Source of the DNA: Variovorax paradoxus
GTDB lineage: Bacteria > Pseudomonadota > Gammaproteobacteria > Burkholderiales > Burkholderiaceae_C
Length of the DNA: 64,000 bases
Assembly: GCF_902712855.1 (NCBI RefSeq)
Contig: NZ_LR743507.1
Span: forward strand, 661,001-725,000
Direction: 5' to 3'
Part shown: positions 25,668 to 35,878 of the stretch, piece after piece
Layout: every line of letters begins with the position of its first letter
Position numbering within the stretch: position 1 is the first letter of the stretch
Notes under the pieces: generated by a model
What the model saw: only the letters and a program-made list of their open reading frames with translations
Told to the model about the DNA's origin: nothing
Databases searched by the model: none
Program-made: the position numbers and the translations under genes

Positions 25668-26081
25668 ATGACCGACAAGCAAGTCCTCTACACCGGCAAG
25701 ACCCACACCACCGGCGGCCGCCTGGGCGCCTCGCGCAGCAGCGACGGCAACCTCGACATCCAGCTGTCGCCGCCCGGCGGCAACGGCGCGGGCACCAACC
25801 CAGAGCAGTTGTTCGCGGCCGGCTGGTCGGCCTGCTTCATCGGCGCCATGGGCAAGGCCGCGGGCGGCCTGAAGGTCAAGCTGCCGGCCGACCTGTCGGT
25901 GGACGCCGAGGTCGACCTCGTGCTGCAGGAAGGCCAGTACTTCCTGCAGGCGCGGCTGAACGTGAGCCTGCCGGGCCTCGACCGCGACACCGCGCGCAAC
26001 GTCGTCGACACGGCGCACCAGACCTGCCCGTACTCCAAGCTCACGCGCGGCAACATCAACGTCGAGCTGAACCTGGTCTGA
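25668..26081 (+). CDS. ohr: Organic hydroperoxide resistance protein Ohr
   Basis: A 137-aa OsmC-fold thiol peroxidase that reduces organic hydroperoxides. The redox cysteines are in WSACFIGAMG (about Cys60) and QTCPYSKLTRGN (about Cys124). The N-terminus LYTGKTHTTGGRLG is typical of Ohr rather than OsmC. No ohrR regulator is adjacent. The start is well placed after a purine-rich AAGGAAT. Confidence 0.94.
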   Translation: MTDKQVLYTGKTHTTGGRLGASRSSDGNLDIQLSPPGGNGAGTNPEQLFAAGWSACFIGAMGKAAGGLKVKLPADLSVDAEVDLVLQEGQYFLQARLNVSLPGLDRDTARNVVDTAHQTCPYSKLTRGNINVELNLV

Positions 26082-26190
26082 GGCCGGTCCTCTTCACGCG
26101 CGGCCCGCCTCCTGTTTGCAGCGGGCGGGCTCGCGCATAGACTGCGCCTTCTCCGCAACCCAGCCCGGCCTCGCCGCCGGGACGTGACGT

Positions 26191-26823
26191 ATGAGCAGCA
26201 GCAAGGTCTTCTTCGATGTGGGCATTTCGCTCGACGGCTGCATGGCGGGCCTGGACGCCAGCCCCGCCAACCCGATGGGCGACGGTGCGCGCGCCATGCA
26301 CGCCTGGATCTTCCAGACCGCCACCTTCCGGGACATCCTCGGCATCCCTGGCGGCGAACGGGGCACGCCTGACGACCTGCGTGTGCAGCAGGTTTTCGCG
26401 CGGGCCGGCGCCTACGTGATGGGGCGGCGCATGTTCGACGAAGGCGAGGTCGCCTGGCCCGAGAACCCGCCGTTTCGCGCGCCCGTGTACGTGCTCACGC
26501 ATTCGCCGCGCGAACCCTGGGTGCGGCAAGGCGGCACCACCTTCCATTTCGTGACCGACGGTCTCGAGAGCGCGCTGTCGCAAGCCCGGGCCGCGGCCGG
26601 CGACAAGGACGTGCGCATCTCCGGCGGCATCGACACCGTCCAGCAGGCGATCCAGGCGGGCGTGCTCGACGAATGCACGATCCACCTTGCGCCGATCCTG
26701 CTGGGTGCGGGCCGGCGGCTGTTCGACGGCATCGAGCCCGAAAAGATGAAGCTGGTGCCCGTGCGCGCCGACAGTTCGGCGCTGGTGACGCACCTGGACT
26801 ACAGGTTCGACCGGCCTGCGTGA
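26191..26823 (+). CDS. Dihydrofolate-reductase-fold protein (RibD C-terminal-like)
   Basis: A 210-aa protein of the RibD C-terminal/DHFR-like superfamily. The N-terminus KVFFDVGISLDGCMAG, the nucleotide-binding GAYVMGRRMFDEGE and the later ISGGIDTVQQAIQAGVLDE and LGAGRRLFDG match the family. Members are presumed NADPH-dependent reductases of unknown substrate. It is a single gene between ohr and a membrane protein gene. Confidence 0.85.
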   Translation: MSSSKVFFDVGISLDGCMAGLDASPANPMGDGARAMHAWIFQTATFRDILGIPGGERGTPDDLRVQQVFARAGAYVMGRRMFDEGEVAWPENPPFRAPVYVLTHSPREPWVRQGGTTFHFVTDGLESALSQARAAAGDKDVRISGGIDTVQQAIQAGVLDECTIHLAPILLGAGRRLFDGIEPEKMKLVPVRADSSALVTHLDYRFDRPA

Positions 26824-26841
26824 AGCGGTGGCCGGCGTTGC

Positions 26842-27300
26842 CTAGGCCGCCCGCCCGATGACCGCCACCGCGAACACCGCCACGCCCAGCGCGAGGTTCA
26901 CCGTCACCAGCTGGCGCACCGTGTCCAGCCGCGCCGCGGCCACCGGCCAGGCGCTCTGTTCCACTGCATGCCGCAGCGCCCTGAACACCGAGGCGCGGAT
27001 GTAGACGTAGATCGCGGCCATCACGATCGCGATGCCCATCATGGCCTCCACGCGCCAGTGCACGCCGCGGAAGCCGCCGGTGGCAAGGATCATCGCCACG
27101 CCGGTCACGAACAGCAGCGTGACGGCGGCGTCCACGCCGACGAAGAAGCGCCGCAGCGTCGCCACCATCATGCGCAGGCGCAGCGGCGGTTCCAGCGTGG
27201 CGACGGCCGAGGGCCGCACCGCGAAGTGCAGGGTGGCCATGCCGCCGACCCAGAAGGCGGCGCACAGCAGGTGGACGAAGAGAGGGACGACGTAGGACAT
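26842..27300 (-). CDS. CopD-like four-helix membrane protein
   Basis: A 152-aa integral membrane protein with four hydrophobic segments. The pattern PLFVHLLCAAFWVGGM, with a His in the first helix, and FFVGVDAAVTLLFVTGVAMI resembles the CopD-family membrane domain. A role in copper or haem handling is only suggested by this similarity. It lies upstream of, and in the same direction as, no obvious partner. Confidence 0.65.
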   Translation of the reverse strand: MSYVVPLFVHLLCAAFWVGGMATLHFAVRPSAVATLEPPLRLRMMVATLRRFFVGVDAAVTLLFVTGVAMILATGGFRGVHWRVEAMMGIAIVMAAIYVYIRASVFRALRHAVEQSAWPVAAARLDTVRQLVTVNLALGVAVFAVAVIGRAA

Positions 27301-27347
27301 GGGGCCCGATCAGAACACCGAAAGGGCCGCGTGCGCAATGCGGCGCT

Positions 27348-28319
27348 TCAGGCGGCGACGCTGCGCTTTCGCGCGGCGGGCCGTTTCTCGGTTGCCAGCC
27401 CCGCCGTGTCGGCGTAGCGCCGCATGTCCGCCACGATGCGGCGCAGCAGCTCCGAAGCGGCCGGCGACAGCATGCGTCCGTGGCGCGACACGATGTGCGA
27501 GCGGCCCTGCGACAGCAGCGGGTTCTTCATCGGCAGCTCGATCAGGTCGGGGCTGGTGGCGTTGGGCGTGAGCGAGATGCGGGTGCCCAGCGTGTAGCCC
27601 AGGCCGGCCGACACGAAGTGGCCGAGCGCGCTGAACGAGGTGGTGACGAGCGTCGACGGAAGCCGCACGCCTTCGCTGATCTCGGCCGCTTCGATGTGCT
27701 GGCGCACGCCGAAGTTGCGGTGCAGCGTGGCGCCGGGGTAGGGCAGCAGGTCGGCGAGCTTCAGCGGCCGGCCGAGCTGCGCCAGCGGATGCGCGCGCAG
27801 CACCATGGCCTGGATCGGCTGCGGATGCGACTCGTGCGAGGTGAGCCGCTCGTCCTTCGGCGGCTGGAACAGCATGCCGATGTGGGCGCGCTCCTCGACC
27901 ACGCGCCGCACGATCTCGTCGGTGCTCGCCACGTCGAGGTCGATGGTGATCTTCGGGTGCGTGGTCATGAACTCGCGCAGGCTGTGGCGCATGAGCCAGT
28001 CGACGTAGCCCTCGCCGGCCACGATGTCGATGTGGCCCCGCTCGATCTTGCGGATGCTGTCCATCTGCGCCATGAGGTGCTGCTTCTGGCTGTTCTGGCG
28101 CCGCACGTAGCCGGCCAGCATCTCGCCCGCGTCGGTCGGCGCCACGCCGCGGCCGTGGCGCTCCAGCAGCGGCACGCCGCATTCCTGCTCGAGGATGCCG
28201 ATGGCGCGGCTCACGGCCGAGGGGTCCATGTCGAGCACGTCGGCGGCGGCGCGCACCGAACCGCTGTCGAGCACCTGCATGAAGTAGCGCACGCGGCGCG
28301 TGTCGAGCCTGTCGTCCAT
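27348..28319 (-). CDS. LysR-family regulator of the DUF3100/amidohydrolase operon
   Basis: A 323-aa LysR protein. The start at 28319 (MDDRLDTRRVRYFM) is chosen because AGGAGA lies 8 bp upstream; longer in-frame starts lack one. HTH: LDSGSVRAAADVLDMDPSAVSRAIG over two helices. The C-terminus carries a basic tail (EKRPAARKRS). It is divergent from the DUF3100 gene, with palindromic candidate binding sites in between, so it likely controls that operon. Confidence 0.87.
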   Translation of the reverse strand: MDDRLDTRRVRYFMQVLDSGSVRAAADVLDMDPSAVSRAIGILEQECGVPLLERHGRGVAPTDAGEMLAGYVRRQNSQKQHLMAQMDSIRKIERGHIDIVAGEGYVDWLMRHSLREFMTTHPKITIDLDVASTDEIVRRVVEERAHIGMLFQPPKDERLTSHESHPQPIQAMVLRAHPLAQLGRPLKLADLLPYPGATLHRNFGVRQHIEAAEISEGVRLPSTLVTTSFSALGHFVSAGLGYTLGTRISLTPNATSPDLIELPMKNPLLSQGRSHIVSRHGRMLSPAASELLRRIVADMRRYADTAGLATEKRPAARKRSVAA

Positions 28320-28338
28320 CGCCCGGTCTCCTGAGTGT

Positions 28339-28384
28339 TGCATCTGATGCATCGAATATCCCGATTTACGGTCATTGATGCAAT
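28339..28384. promoter_or_regulatory. LysR-type operator candidates between regulator and DUF3100 gene
   Basis: TGCATCTGATGCA (28339-28351) is a perfect 13-bp palindrome with a one-base centre. A related half-matching site, ATTGATGCAAT (28374-28384), follows with a centre 34 bp away. Both sit in the divergent promoter region, consistent with LysR binding at two adjacent sites. Confidence 0.6.
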
Positions 28385-28444
28385 GGGCTTGCGTGCGCAA
28401 ACTTGCCGGCATTCGTTCCAACCGCGCCAGATGAGCCCCCACCG

Positions 28445-29794
28445 ATGACCTCTGCTGCCTCCGCTTTCGCCACAGCCGCGCCCGCCGGCGCCTCCGGAAA
28501 ACTCAGGCTTGCGCTCGTCACGCTGGCGATCGTGGCGGCGGCCGAGCTCATCGGCCCGGTGCAGTTCAGCGTCGGGCCCGGCAAGGTCGCGCTGCTGCCG
28601 ATGCTCTGGGCGCTGCTGCTTGCGGCCGCGTGGGGCATTGCACACCGGCGCTTGCCGGGTGCGGTGCGAGTGGCCACCGCCGAGCAGACCCTGGCCGGCG
28701 GCCTGCTGAACGCGGGCCTGCTGCTGTTCGTGGTGAAGCTGGGCCTCACGGTCGGCGCCGCGCTGCCGCAGGTGCGGCAGGCCGGTTGGGCGCTGCTGTT
28801 CCAGGAGTTCGGCCATGCGCTGGGCACGCTGGCCCTGGGCCTGCCGCTGGCGCTCATGCTGGGCATCAAGCGCGAGGCCGTGGGCGCCACCTTCTCGGTG
28901 GGCCGCGAGGGCAACCTCGTGATCATCGGAGAGAAGTACGGCATGGCCTCGCCCGAGGGCCGCGGCGTGCTGGCCGAGTACATCACCGGCACCGTGCTGG
29001 GCGCGCTCTTCATCGCGGTGCTGGCGGGCTTCATCGCGAGCCTGCACATCTTCGATCCGCGCTCGCTCGCCATGGGCGCCGGCGTGGGCTCGGGCAGCCT
29101 GATGGCCGCGGCGCTGGGCGCCATCGCCGCGCAGCAGCCGGCGCAGATGCTGCCGCAGCTCACCGCGATTGCCGCTGCGTCGAACCTGCTGACCACCGTG
29201 GCGGGCTTCTACTTCACGCTGTTCCTCTCGCTGCCGCTGTGCTCGTGGCTGTACGGCAAGCTGGAGCCGGTGCTGGGCCGCTTCTCGAAGCGCGGCGCGC
29301 AGGATGGCGCGGGCACCGCGGCCACCGCGGCCGTCTCGCAGGCCAGCATCGGGCATGGCGGCGCCATGCCGCTGCGCGACACGCTCATCGCCTGGGCGGT
29401 GGTGGGCGGCGGCGTGCTGATCGGCAATTCGCTGACCTACAAGGTGCCGATGCTGGTGTCGCTCGAAGGCATGGCCGCCGTCGTGGCCATCGCGCTGGTG
29501 GTCGAAGGCATCAAGCGCCTGCTGCCGCGCCTGCCGATGGTGCTGGTGCTGTCGGTGGTGGCCACGGTGGTGGGCATTCCGGGGCTGTTCCCGTTCTCCG
29601 ACGCGCTCATCGCCATCACCGCCAAGCTCAATTTCCTGGCCTTCACCACGCCGGTGCTCGCGCTGGCCGGCTTCTCGGTCGCGAAGGACCTGCCGGTGTT
29701 CCGCCAGCTCGGCTGGCGCATCGTGGTGGTGTCGCTCACCGCCACCGCCGGGACCTTCCTCGGTGCAACATTGATCGCCGAATTCTTCCACTGA
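28445..29794 (+). CDS. DUF3100-family membrane protein, probable transporter
   Basis: A 449-aa polytopic membrane protein with about eleven to twelve hydrophobic segments, recognised as the DUF3100 family. Charged conserved stretches occur in KREAVGATFSVGREGNLVIIGEKYG, split across a cytosolic loop. Start 28445 (MTSAASAF) is used. It is followed after 19 bp by an M20 amidohydrolase gene, an association I recall for this family, and so may import that enzyme's substrate. There is no proven function. Confidence 0.8.
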   Translation: MTSAASAFATAAPAGASGKLRLALVTLAIVAAAELIGPVQFSVGPGKVALLPMLWALLLAAAWGIAHRRLPGAVRVATAEQTLAGGLLNAGLLLFVVKLGLTVGAALPQVRQAGWALLFQEFGHALGTLALGLPLALMLGIKREAVGATFSVGREGNLVIIGEKYGMASPEGRGVLAEYITGTVLGALFIAVLAGFIASLHIFDPRSLAMGAGVGSGSLMAAALGAIAAQQPAQMLPQLTAIAAASNLLTTVAGFYFTLFLSLPLCSWLYGKLEPVLGRFSKRGAQDGAGTAATAAVSQASIGHGGAMPLRDTLIAWAVVGGGVLIGNSLTYKVPMLVSLEGMAAVVAIALVVEGIKRLLPRLPMVLVLSVVATVVGIPGLFPFSDALIAITAKLNFLAFTTPVLALAGFSVAKDLPVFRQLGWRIVVVSLTATAGTFLGATLIAEFFH

Positions 29795-29813
29795 CCTCAC
29801 GAGAGACCCCACC

Positions 29814-30992
29814 ATGTACCGCGACCCCGAAATCGCCGAAGACACCCGCGCGCGCATGCAGGCCTGGCGCCGCGACATCCATGCCAACCCCGAGACCGCG
29901 TTCGAGGAGCACCGCACCGCCAACGTGGTCGCCAACGCGCTGATGCTCATGGGCCTGCCGGTGCATCGCGGCCTGGCCGGCACGGGCGTGGTCGGCACGC
30001 TGAAGAACGGCGAAGGTCCGAGCATCGCGCTGCGCGCCGACCTCGACGCGCTGAACATGCAGGAGCTTGGCACGCAGGCGCATGCGTCGAAGTGCGTGGG
30101 CAAGATGCACGCCTGCGGCCACGACGGCCACACGGCGATGCTGCTGGGCGCGGCCGAGCACCTGTCGCGGCACAGGCCGTTCAAGGGCACCGTGCATTTC
30201 GTGTTCCAGCCGGCCGAGGAGAACGAAGGCGGCGGGCGCGTGATGGTGGAAGAGGGCCTGTTCGAGCAGTTCCCGGCCGACGCTGTGTACGGCATGCACA
30301 ACTTCCCGAGCCTGCCGCGCGGCCGGTTCGCGATCCGCAAGGGCACGATGACGGCCTTTCTGGACACTTTCGAGATCGTGGTCACCGGCAAGGGCAGCCA
30401 CGGCGCCATGCCCGAGACCGGCATCGACTCGGTGGTGGTTTCGGCGCAGCTCGTGAACGCGCTGCAGACCATCGTGAGCCGCCGCACCGGAGCGACCGAC
30501 TCGGCCGTGGTGAGCGTCACGCAGATCCACGGCGGCGACACCTGGAACGTGATTCCCGAGACCGTGGTGCTGCGCGGCACGGTGCGCACGCTCGATGCCG
30601 CCATCCAGGACAAGACGCAGGCGGCGATGCAGCAGATCTGCGACGGCGTGGCCGCCACGCACGGCGCGAAGGTGGCGCTCGAATACCGCCGCGGCTATCC
30701 CGGCGTGGTGAACACGCCCGCCGAGACCGACGCCGCCATCGCCGCCGCGGCCAGCCTGGTCGACCGCGAGCAGGTGCACACCGACATCCCGCCGGCCATG
30801 GGTTCGGAGGACTTCGCCTTCATGCTGCAGAAGCGCCCGGGTGCGTACATCGGCATCGGCGCGGGCGAGGGCCCGAACGACCCGAACGTGCACAACCCGT
30901 ACTACGACTTCAACGACAACATCCTCCCGCTGGGCGCGGCGTACTGGGTGGCGCTGGTGAAACAGCAGCTTCCGGCGCAGCCGGGCGCATGA
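29814..30992 (+). CDS. M20-family metallo-amidohydrolase (hippurate hydrolase-like)
   Basis: A 392-aa zinc/manganese amidohydrolase of the M20D type, which cleaves N-acyl or amide-linked amino acids. Metal-site motifs are MHACGHDGHTAM (Cys-Gly-His), FQPAEENEGGGRVM (Glu-Glu), YGMHNFP and the C-terminal MGSEDFAF-MLQ region. The lid domain contains GKGSHGAMPETGID. The gene lies between the DUF3100 transporter and serine ammonia-lyase, so its product may release serine from an imported conjugate; that is inference. Confidence 0.92.
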   Translation: MYRDPEIAEDTRARMQAWRRDIHANPETAFEEHRTANVVANALMLMGLPVHRGLAGTGVVGTLKNGEGPSIALRADLDALNMQELGTQAHASKCVGKMHACGHDGHTAMLLGAAEHLSRHRPFKGTVHFVFQPAEENEGGGRVMVEEGLFEQFPADAVYGMHNFPSLPRGRFAIRKGTMTAFLDTFEIVVTGKGSHGAMPETGIDSVVVSAQLVNALQTIVSRRTGATDSAVVSVTQIHGGDTWNVIPETVVLRGTVRTLDAAIQDKTQAAMQQICDGVAATHGAKVALEYRRGYPGVVNTPAETDAAIAAAASLVDREQVHTDIPPAMGSEDFAFMLQKRPGAYIGIGAGEGPNDPNVHNPYYDFNDNILPLGAAYWVALVKQQLPAQPGA

Positions 30993-30999
30993 TGCGCTG

Positions 31000-32382
<1,383 letters not shown>

Positions 32383-32415
32383 CGCGCGCGCCGCCGATCG
32401 GCCGGCGTCCGGGGG

Positions 32416-33024
32416 TCAGGGCACGAACATGTCCCACGGCCCCTTGCCCTCCGGCAGCCCGGGCCGCGCGGTGAGCGAGGCCAGCGGCTCGCCGGCCTCG
32501 AAGCGCGCGATCAACGCCTCGGGCTCGAACACCACGCCCATGAAGTTCTCCGCATAGGCGCCGCCCGCGAAGAAGGCGCTGATGTCTTCGGCGGTCTCGA
32601 ACACGTCGTGCTGCAGTTCGAGCCGGTGGCCGTCGGGGTCGCGGTAGTACATCGACACGGTCGGCCCGTGGTTGATGCACCAGTAGGGCCGGATGCCTCG
32701 CGCGGCCAGCCGGCGGTAGTTGGCCAGCAGCTCGCCGAGCGAACCGTAGGTGAAGGCGATGTGTTCCAGCCCCGTGCTGGCGTCGGCCTCGTGCTTCAGG
32801 CCCGGCGGCGCGATCAGGCCGATGCGGTGGTGTTCGTCGTCGTAGGTCAGGAAGCACAGCATGTCGTTCTCGAATGCGGCATGCGCCTGCAGCACCTCGA
32901 GGTACCAGGCGCGCGAACGCGCGAGGTCGCTCACGCGCAGCACCACGTGCGCGAGCTTGACGGGGCGCAGCGCGGCGCGGGTGAAGTCGGGCAGGGCACG
33001 GGCGGGCAGGGCGATGTCGTTCAT
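32416..33024 (-). CDS. VOC-family protein (catechol-dioxygenase/glyoxalase fold)
   Basis: A 202-aa protein with two VOC modules. Probable metal ligands are His in VKLAHVVLRV, His in GLEHIAFTYG and Glu in HRLELQHDVFE, the set used by extradiol dioxygenase-type enzymes. The C-terminal 60 residues lie outside the fold. It is paired with an FAH-family hydrolase gene 31 bp upstream, so it may act in an aromatic ring-cleavage route, but a non-dioxygenase role is equally possible. Confidence 0.8.
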   Translation of the reverse strand: MNDIALPARALPDFTRAALRPVKLAHVVLRVSDLARSRAWYLEVLQAHAAFENDMLCFLTYDDEHHRIGLIAPPGLKHEADASTGLEHIAFTYGSLGELLANYRRLAARGIRPYWCINHGPTVSMYYRDPDGHRLELQHDVFETAEDISAFFAGGAYAENFMGVVFEPEALIARFEAGEPLASLTARPGLPEGKGPWDMFVP

Positions 33025-33055
33025 GGCGTGTTTCCTTGTTCCGGGAATGCGTTGC

Positions 33056-33922
33056 TCAGGCCTCGGGCTCTTCGATGACGCGGTTCTCGATGTGGCCGAT
33101 GCCTTCGATCTCCACGCGCACCACGTCGCCCGGCACCAGGTAGCGCGGCGGGTCCATCAGCCCGCCCACGCCCGCGGGGCTGCCGGTGGCCAGCACGTCG
33201 CCGGGCTCCAGCGTGAAGGCGGTGCTCAGTTCGACCAGCATGGCCTCTATGCGGTGGATCATCTGCGCGGTGCTGCCGTTCTGCCGCAGCTCGCCGTTGA
33301 CCCAGGTGCGCAGCCGCAGCGCATGCGGGTCGGCAATCTCGTCGTGCGTCACCAGCCAGGGGCCGAACGGGCCGTGCGTGTCGAAGGACTTGCCGAGCGT
33401 GTGCGTGGGCGCGCGCATCTGCCAGTCGCGCACGCTCAGGTCGTTCACCACCACGTAGCCCGCGACCATCGCCATCGCGTCTTCCGCGCGCACATGGCGG
33501 CAGCGCCGGCCGATGACCACGCCCAACTCGCCCTCGTAGTCGAACTGCCCGGACACGTGCGGCCGGTGCACCTCGTCGAAGGGCCCGGCCACGCACGACA
33601 CCTGCTTGTTGAACCACACCTGCCCCGGTGCCCGCACCAGGCCCACCCTGGCTGCTTCGGCCAGGTGCGAGGCGTAGTTGCCGCCCAGGCCGAGGAACTT
33701 GCGCGGTGCGGGAACGGGCGCGGCCAGCCGCACGTCGGACAGCGCCACGCGCGGTGCGCCGTCCAGCGCGGCGCGCAGCCAGGCCATGCCTTCGTCGCCA
33801 CGCGCGAGCAGTTCGCGCAGCCCGGGCGGCGCGCCGGGTCGTTCGCTCAGGTCGGCGATGCCGTCGTTTCGGACCACGCCGAAGCGAAGGGCGTCGCGGT
33901 GGTGGAAGCTGGCGAGTTTCAT
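33056..33922 (-). CDS. FAH-family hydrolase (fumarylpyruvate/acylpyruvate hydrolase-like)
   Basis: A 288-aa protein of the short FAH family. Metal-binding motifs are FDYEGELGVVIG (Glu, Glu), and DLSVRDWQM (Asp) with a conserved KSFDTHGPFGPWLVT. The C-terminal LEPGDVLATGSPAGVG is characteristic. Such enzymes hydrolyse C-C bonds in acylpyruvates or 2-oxo acids from aromatic pathways. It pairs with the VOC gene and is divergent from a LysR gene. Confidence 0.9.
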   Translation of the reverse strand: MKLASFHHRDALRFGVVRNDGIADLSERPGAPPGLRELLARGDEGMAWLRAALDGAPRVALSDVRLAAPVPAPRKFLGLGGNYASHLAEAARVGLVRAPGQVWFNKQVSCVAGPFDEVHRPHVSGQFDYEGELGVVIGRRCRHVRAEDAMAMVAGYVVVNDLSVRDWQMRAPTHTLGKSFDTHGPFGPWLVTHDEIADPHALRLRTWVNGELRQNGSTAQMIHRIEAMLVELSTAFTLEPGDVLATGSPAGVGGLMDPPRYLVPGDVVRVEIEGIGHIENRVIEEPEA

Positions 33923-33995
33923 GGAACGTGAAGGTTGACCGTGGCGGAGCGATCGATGATGCTGATGGAACGAATGCAGAACAATTCGCCAAAAG

Positions 33996-34010
33996 AGAAC
34001 GGATCGTTCT
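33996..34010. promoter_or_regulatory. Palindrome in FAH/LysR divergent promoter region
   Basis: AGAACG and CGTTCT are perfect 6-bp arms around GAT. It lies 39 bp before the LysR start and 74 bp upstream of the FAH-family gene, as expected for a LysR autoregulatory site. Related half-sites (GAACGAA near 33969, GCAGAACGA near 34016) flank it. Confidence 0.55.
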
Positions 34011-34048
34011 GCAGGCAGAACGACAACGAGGCGACAACAGAGCGAGAC

Positions 34049-34972
34049 ATGGAAGACTTCAACGACCTGGCCCTCTTCGCCCACGTGGTCACGCAGCAGG
34101 GCTTCAGCGCCGCGAGCCGCCACCTGGGCATTCCCAAGTCGCGCCTGAGCCGACGCATCTCCCAGCTCGAGGAACGCATGGGCGTGCGGCTGCTCCAGCG
34201 CAGCTCGCGCCGGCTGCTGCTCACCAGCGTGGGCCGGCAGTTCTACGAGCGCTGCCAGGCGACGGTGGCCGCGGGCGAGGAAGCCTTCGACGTGGTGCGC
34301 CAGGCCACCGCTCAGCCGCAGGGCCTGCTGCGCGTGAGCTGCCCGTTCACGCTCGCGCAGTTCTGGCTCACGCCGCTGATCCCGGCCTTCATGCGCGCCT
34401 GCCCCGGCGTGCGGCTGCGGCTCGAGGTGAGCAACCGGCGCGTCGATCCGCTGCAGGAGAACGTCGACGTGGTGCTGCGCGTGCGGCGCCCGCCCTTCGA
34501 GGATTCGAGCCTGGTCGCACGGCGCCTCGGCGGCACGGTCGACGTGCTGCTGGCGAGCCCGGCGCTGGTGGCGCGGCTCGGCACGCCGCAGGCGCTCGGC
34601 GACCTGGCCGCGTGGCCCGTGCTGTCGCTGCCCGACGGGAACGAGCGCTACCTGTGGACGCTGGAGCGCGGCGCGCAGGGCGAGAAACAATCGCTGTCGT
34701 TCACGCCGCATTTCGTCACCGACGACATGTTCGCGCTCAGGCACCTGGCCGAGCAGGGCATGGGACTCGCGCTGCTGCCCGAGCTCATGTGCCGCGATGC
34801 GCTCGCCGAAGGCCGGCTGGTGCGCCTGTGCGGCGAATGGGCGTGCGCGGCCAGCGAGATCCAGGCCGCCTTCGCCTCGCGGCGCGGCATGCTGCCGGCG
34901 GTGCGCGCATTCATCGACCACCTGCTGCAAAACCCGCCCGGCGAGGCGGCCGGGCGCGCGGGCTTATCCTGA
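34049..34972 (+). CDS. LysR-family regulator (CrgA/DhcR-like branch)
   Basis: A 307-aa LysR protein. The start at 34049 (MEDFNDLALFAHVV) is the normal LysR N-terminus; the longer frame from 33935 would add an untypical tail. HTH: QQGFSAASRHLGIPKSRLSRRISQLE across two helices. The effector domain has the pattern LLRVSCPFTLAQFWLTPLIPAF. It is divergent from the FAH/VOC pair and is presumably their regulator. Confidence 0.86.
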   Translation: MEDFNDLALFAHVVTQQGFSAASRHLGIPKSRLSRRISQLEERMGVRLLQRSSRRLLLTSVGRQFYERCQATVAAGEEAFDVVRQATAQPQGLLRVSCPFTLAQFWLTPLIPAFMRACPGVRLRLEVSNRRVDPLQENVDVVLRVRRPPFEDSSLVARRLGGTVDVLLASPALVARLGTPQALGDLAAWPVLSLPDGNERYLWTLERGAQGEKQSLSFTPHFVTDDMFALRHLAEQGMGLALLPELMCRDALAEGRLVRLCGEWACAASEIQAAFASRRGMLPAVRAFIDHLLQNPPGEAAGRAGLS

Positions 34973-35047
34973 TCGCCCGGATTTCCCGCCAGCCCCGCAG
35001 ACCCACAGACCCCACAGACGCTCCCTCCAAGAAAGCCGAGGCCCGCC

Positions 35048-35878
35048 ATGACCCGCACCGTCGCCCAGAAGCGCGCCGCCTTCCGCACGCTCCACGAACA
35101 AGGCTGCTTCGTCATTCCCAACCCGTGGGACATCGGCAGCGCGCGCTTTCTCGAAGGCCTGGGCTTCCAGGCGCTGGCCACCACCAGTTCGGGGTTCGCG
35201 TGGTCGCAGGGCCACGCCGACGGCGCGATGTCGCGCGAGCGCATGCTGGCGCACCTGCAGGAACTGGTGGAAGCCACCGACCTGCCGGTGAACGCCGACT
35301 TCGAGAACGGCTTCGCGCCCGACGCGCAGGGCGTGGCCGCGAGTGTGCGCCTGGCCATCGAGACCGGCGTGGCGGGGCTTTCCATCGAGGACTCGACGGG
35401 CAACGCCGCCGATCCGCTGTTTCCGCTCGACGTGGCCGTCGAACGCCTGCGTGCCGCGCGCCAGGCCATCGACGCCTCGGGCGCCGACGTGATGCTCATC
35501 GGCCGAGCCGAGAACTTCTTCGCCGGCCGGCCCGACCTCGACGACGCCATCGCGCGGCTCAAGGCCTACTCGGACGCCGGCGCCGACTGCCTCTACGCGC
35601 CCGGCATCAAGACCCGCGAGCAGATCGCGGCCGTGGTGGCCGCCGTGGCGCCCAAGCCCGTGAACCTGCTCGTGGGCGGGACCAGCGAACTCACCATGCA
35701 GGACATCGCCGGGCTCGGCGTGCGCCGCGTCAGCGTGGGCGGCGGCATGGCGCGCGCGGCCTGGGGCGGCTTCATTCGCGCGGCGCGCACGCTGGCGCAG
35801 CAGGGCCGCTTCGACGGTTTCGCCGATGCAGCGGCGGGCAACGAACTCAATGCCTTCTTCCGGCCGTTCGCAGACTGA
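35048..35878 (+). CDS. Isocitrate lyase/PEP mutase-family protein
   Basis: A 276-aa TIM-barrel enzyme of the ICL/PEP-mutase superfamily. Metal-binding and core motifs are VNADFENGF, GLSIEDSTG, and MLIGRAENFF. The flexible-loop cysteine motif KKCGH of true isocitrate lyases is absent, so it is more likely a C-C lyase or hydrolase acting on an oxaloacetate-like acid. It is overlapped at its end by the uracil-DNA-glycosylase-family gene. Confidence 0.86.
   Translation: MTRTVAQKRAAFRTLHEQGCFVIPNPWDIGSARFLEGLGFQALATTSSGFAWSQGHADGAMSRERMLAHLQELVEATDLPVNADFENGFAPDAQGVAASVRLAIETGVAGLSIEDSTGNAADPLFPLDVAVERLRAARQAIDASGADVMLIGRAENFFAGRPDLDDAIARLKAYSDAGADCLYAPGIKTREQIAAVVAAVAPKPVNLLVGGTSELTMQDIAGLGVRRVSVGGGMARAAWGGFIRAARTLAQQGRFDGFADAAAGNELNAFFRPFAD

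Noticed and set aside
28211..30658. Long minus-strand frame over the DUF3100 and amidohydrolase genes
   Set aside because: Antisense to two genes with clear family motifs; low-complexity composition with no domain of its own.
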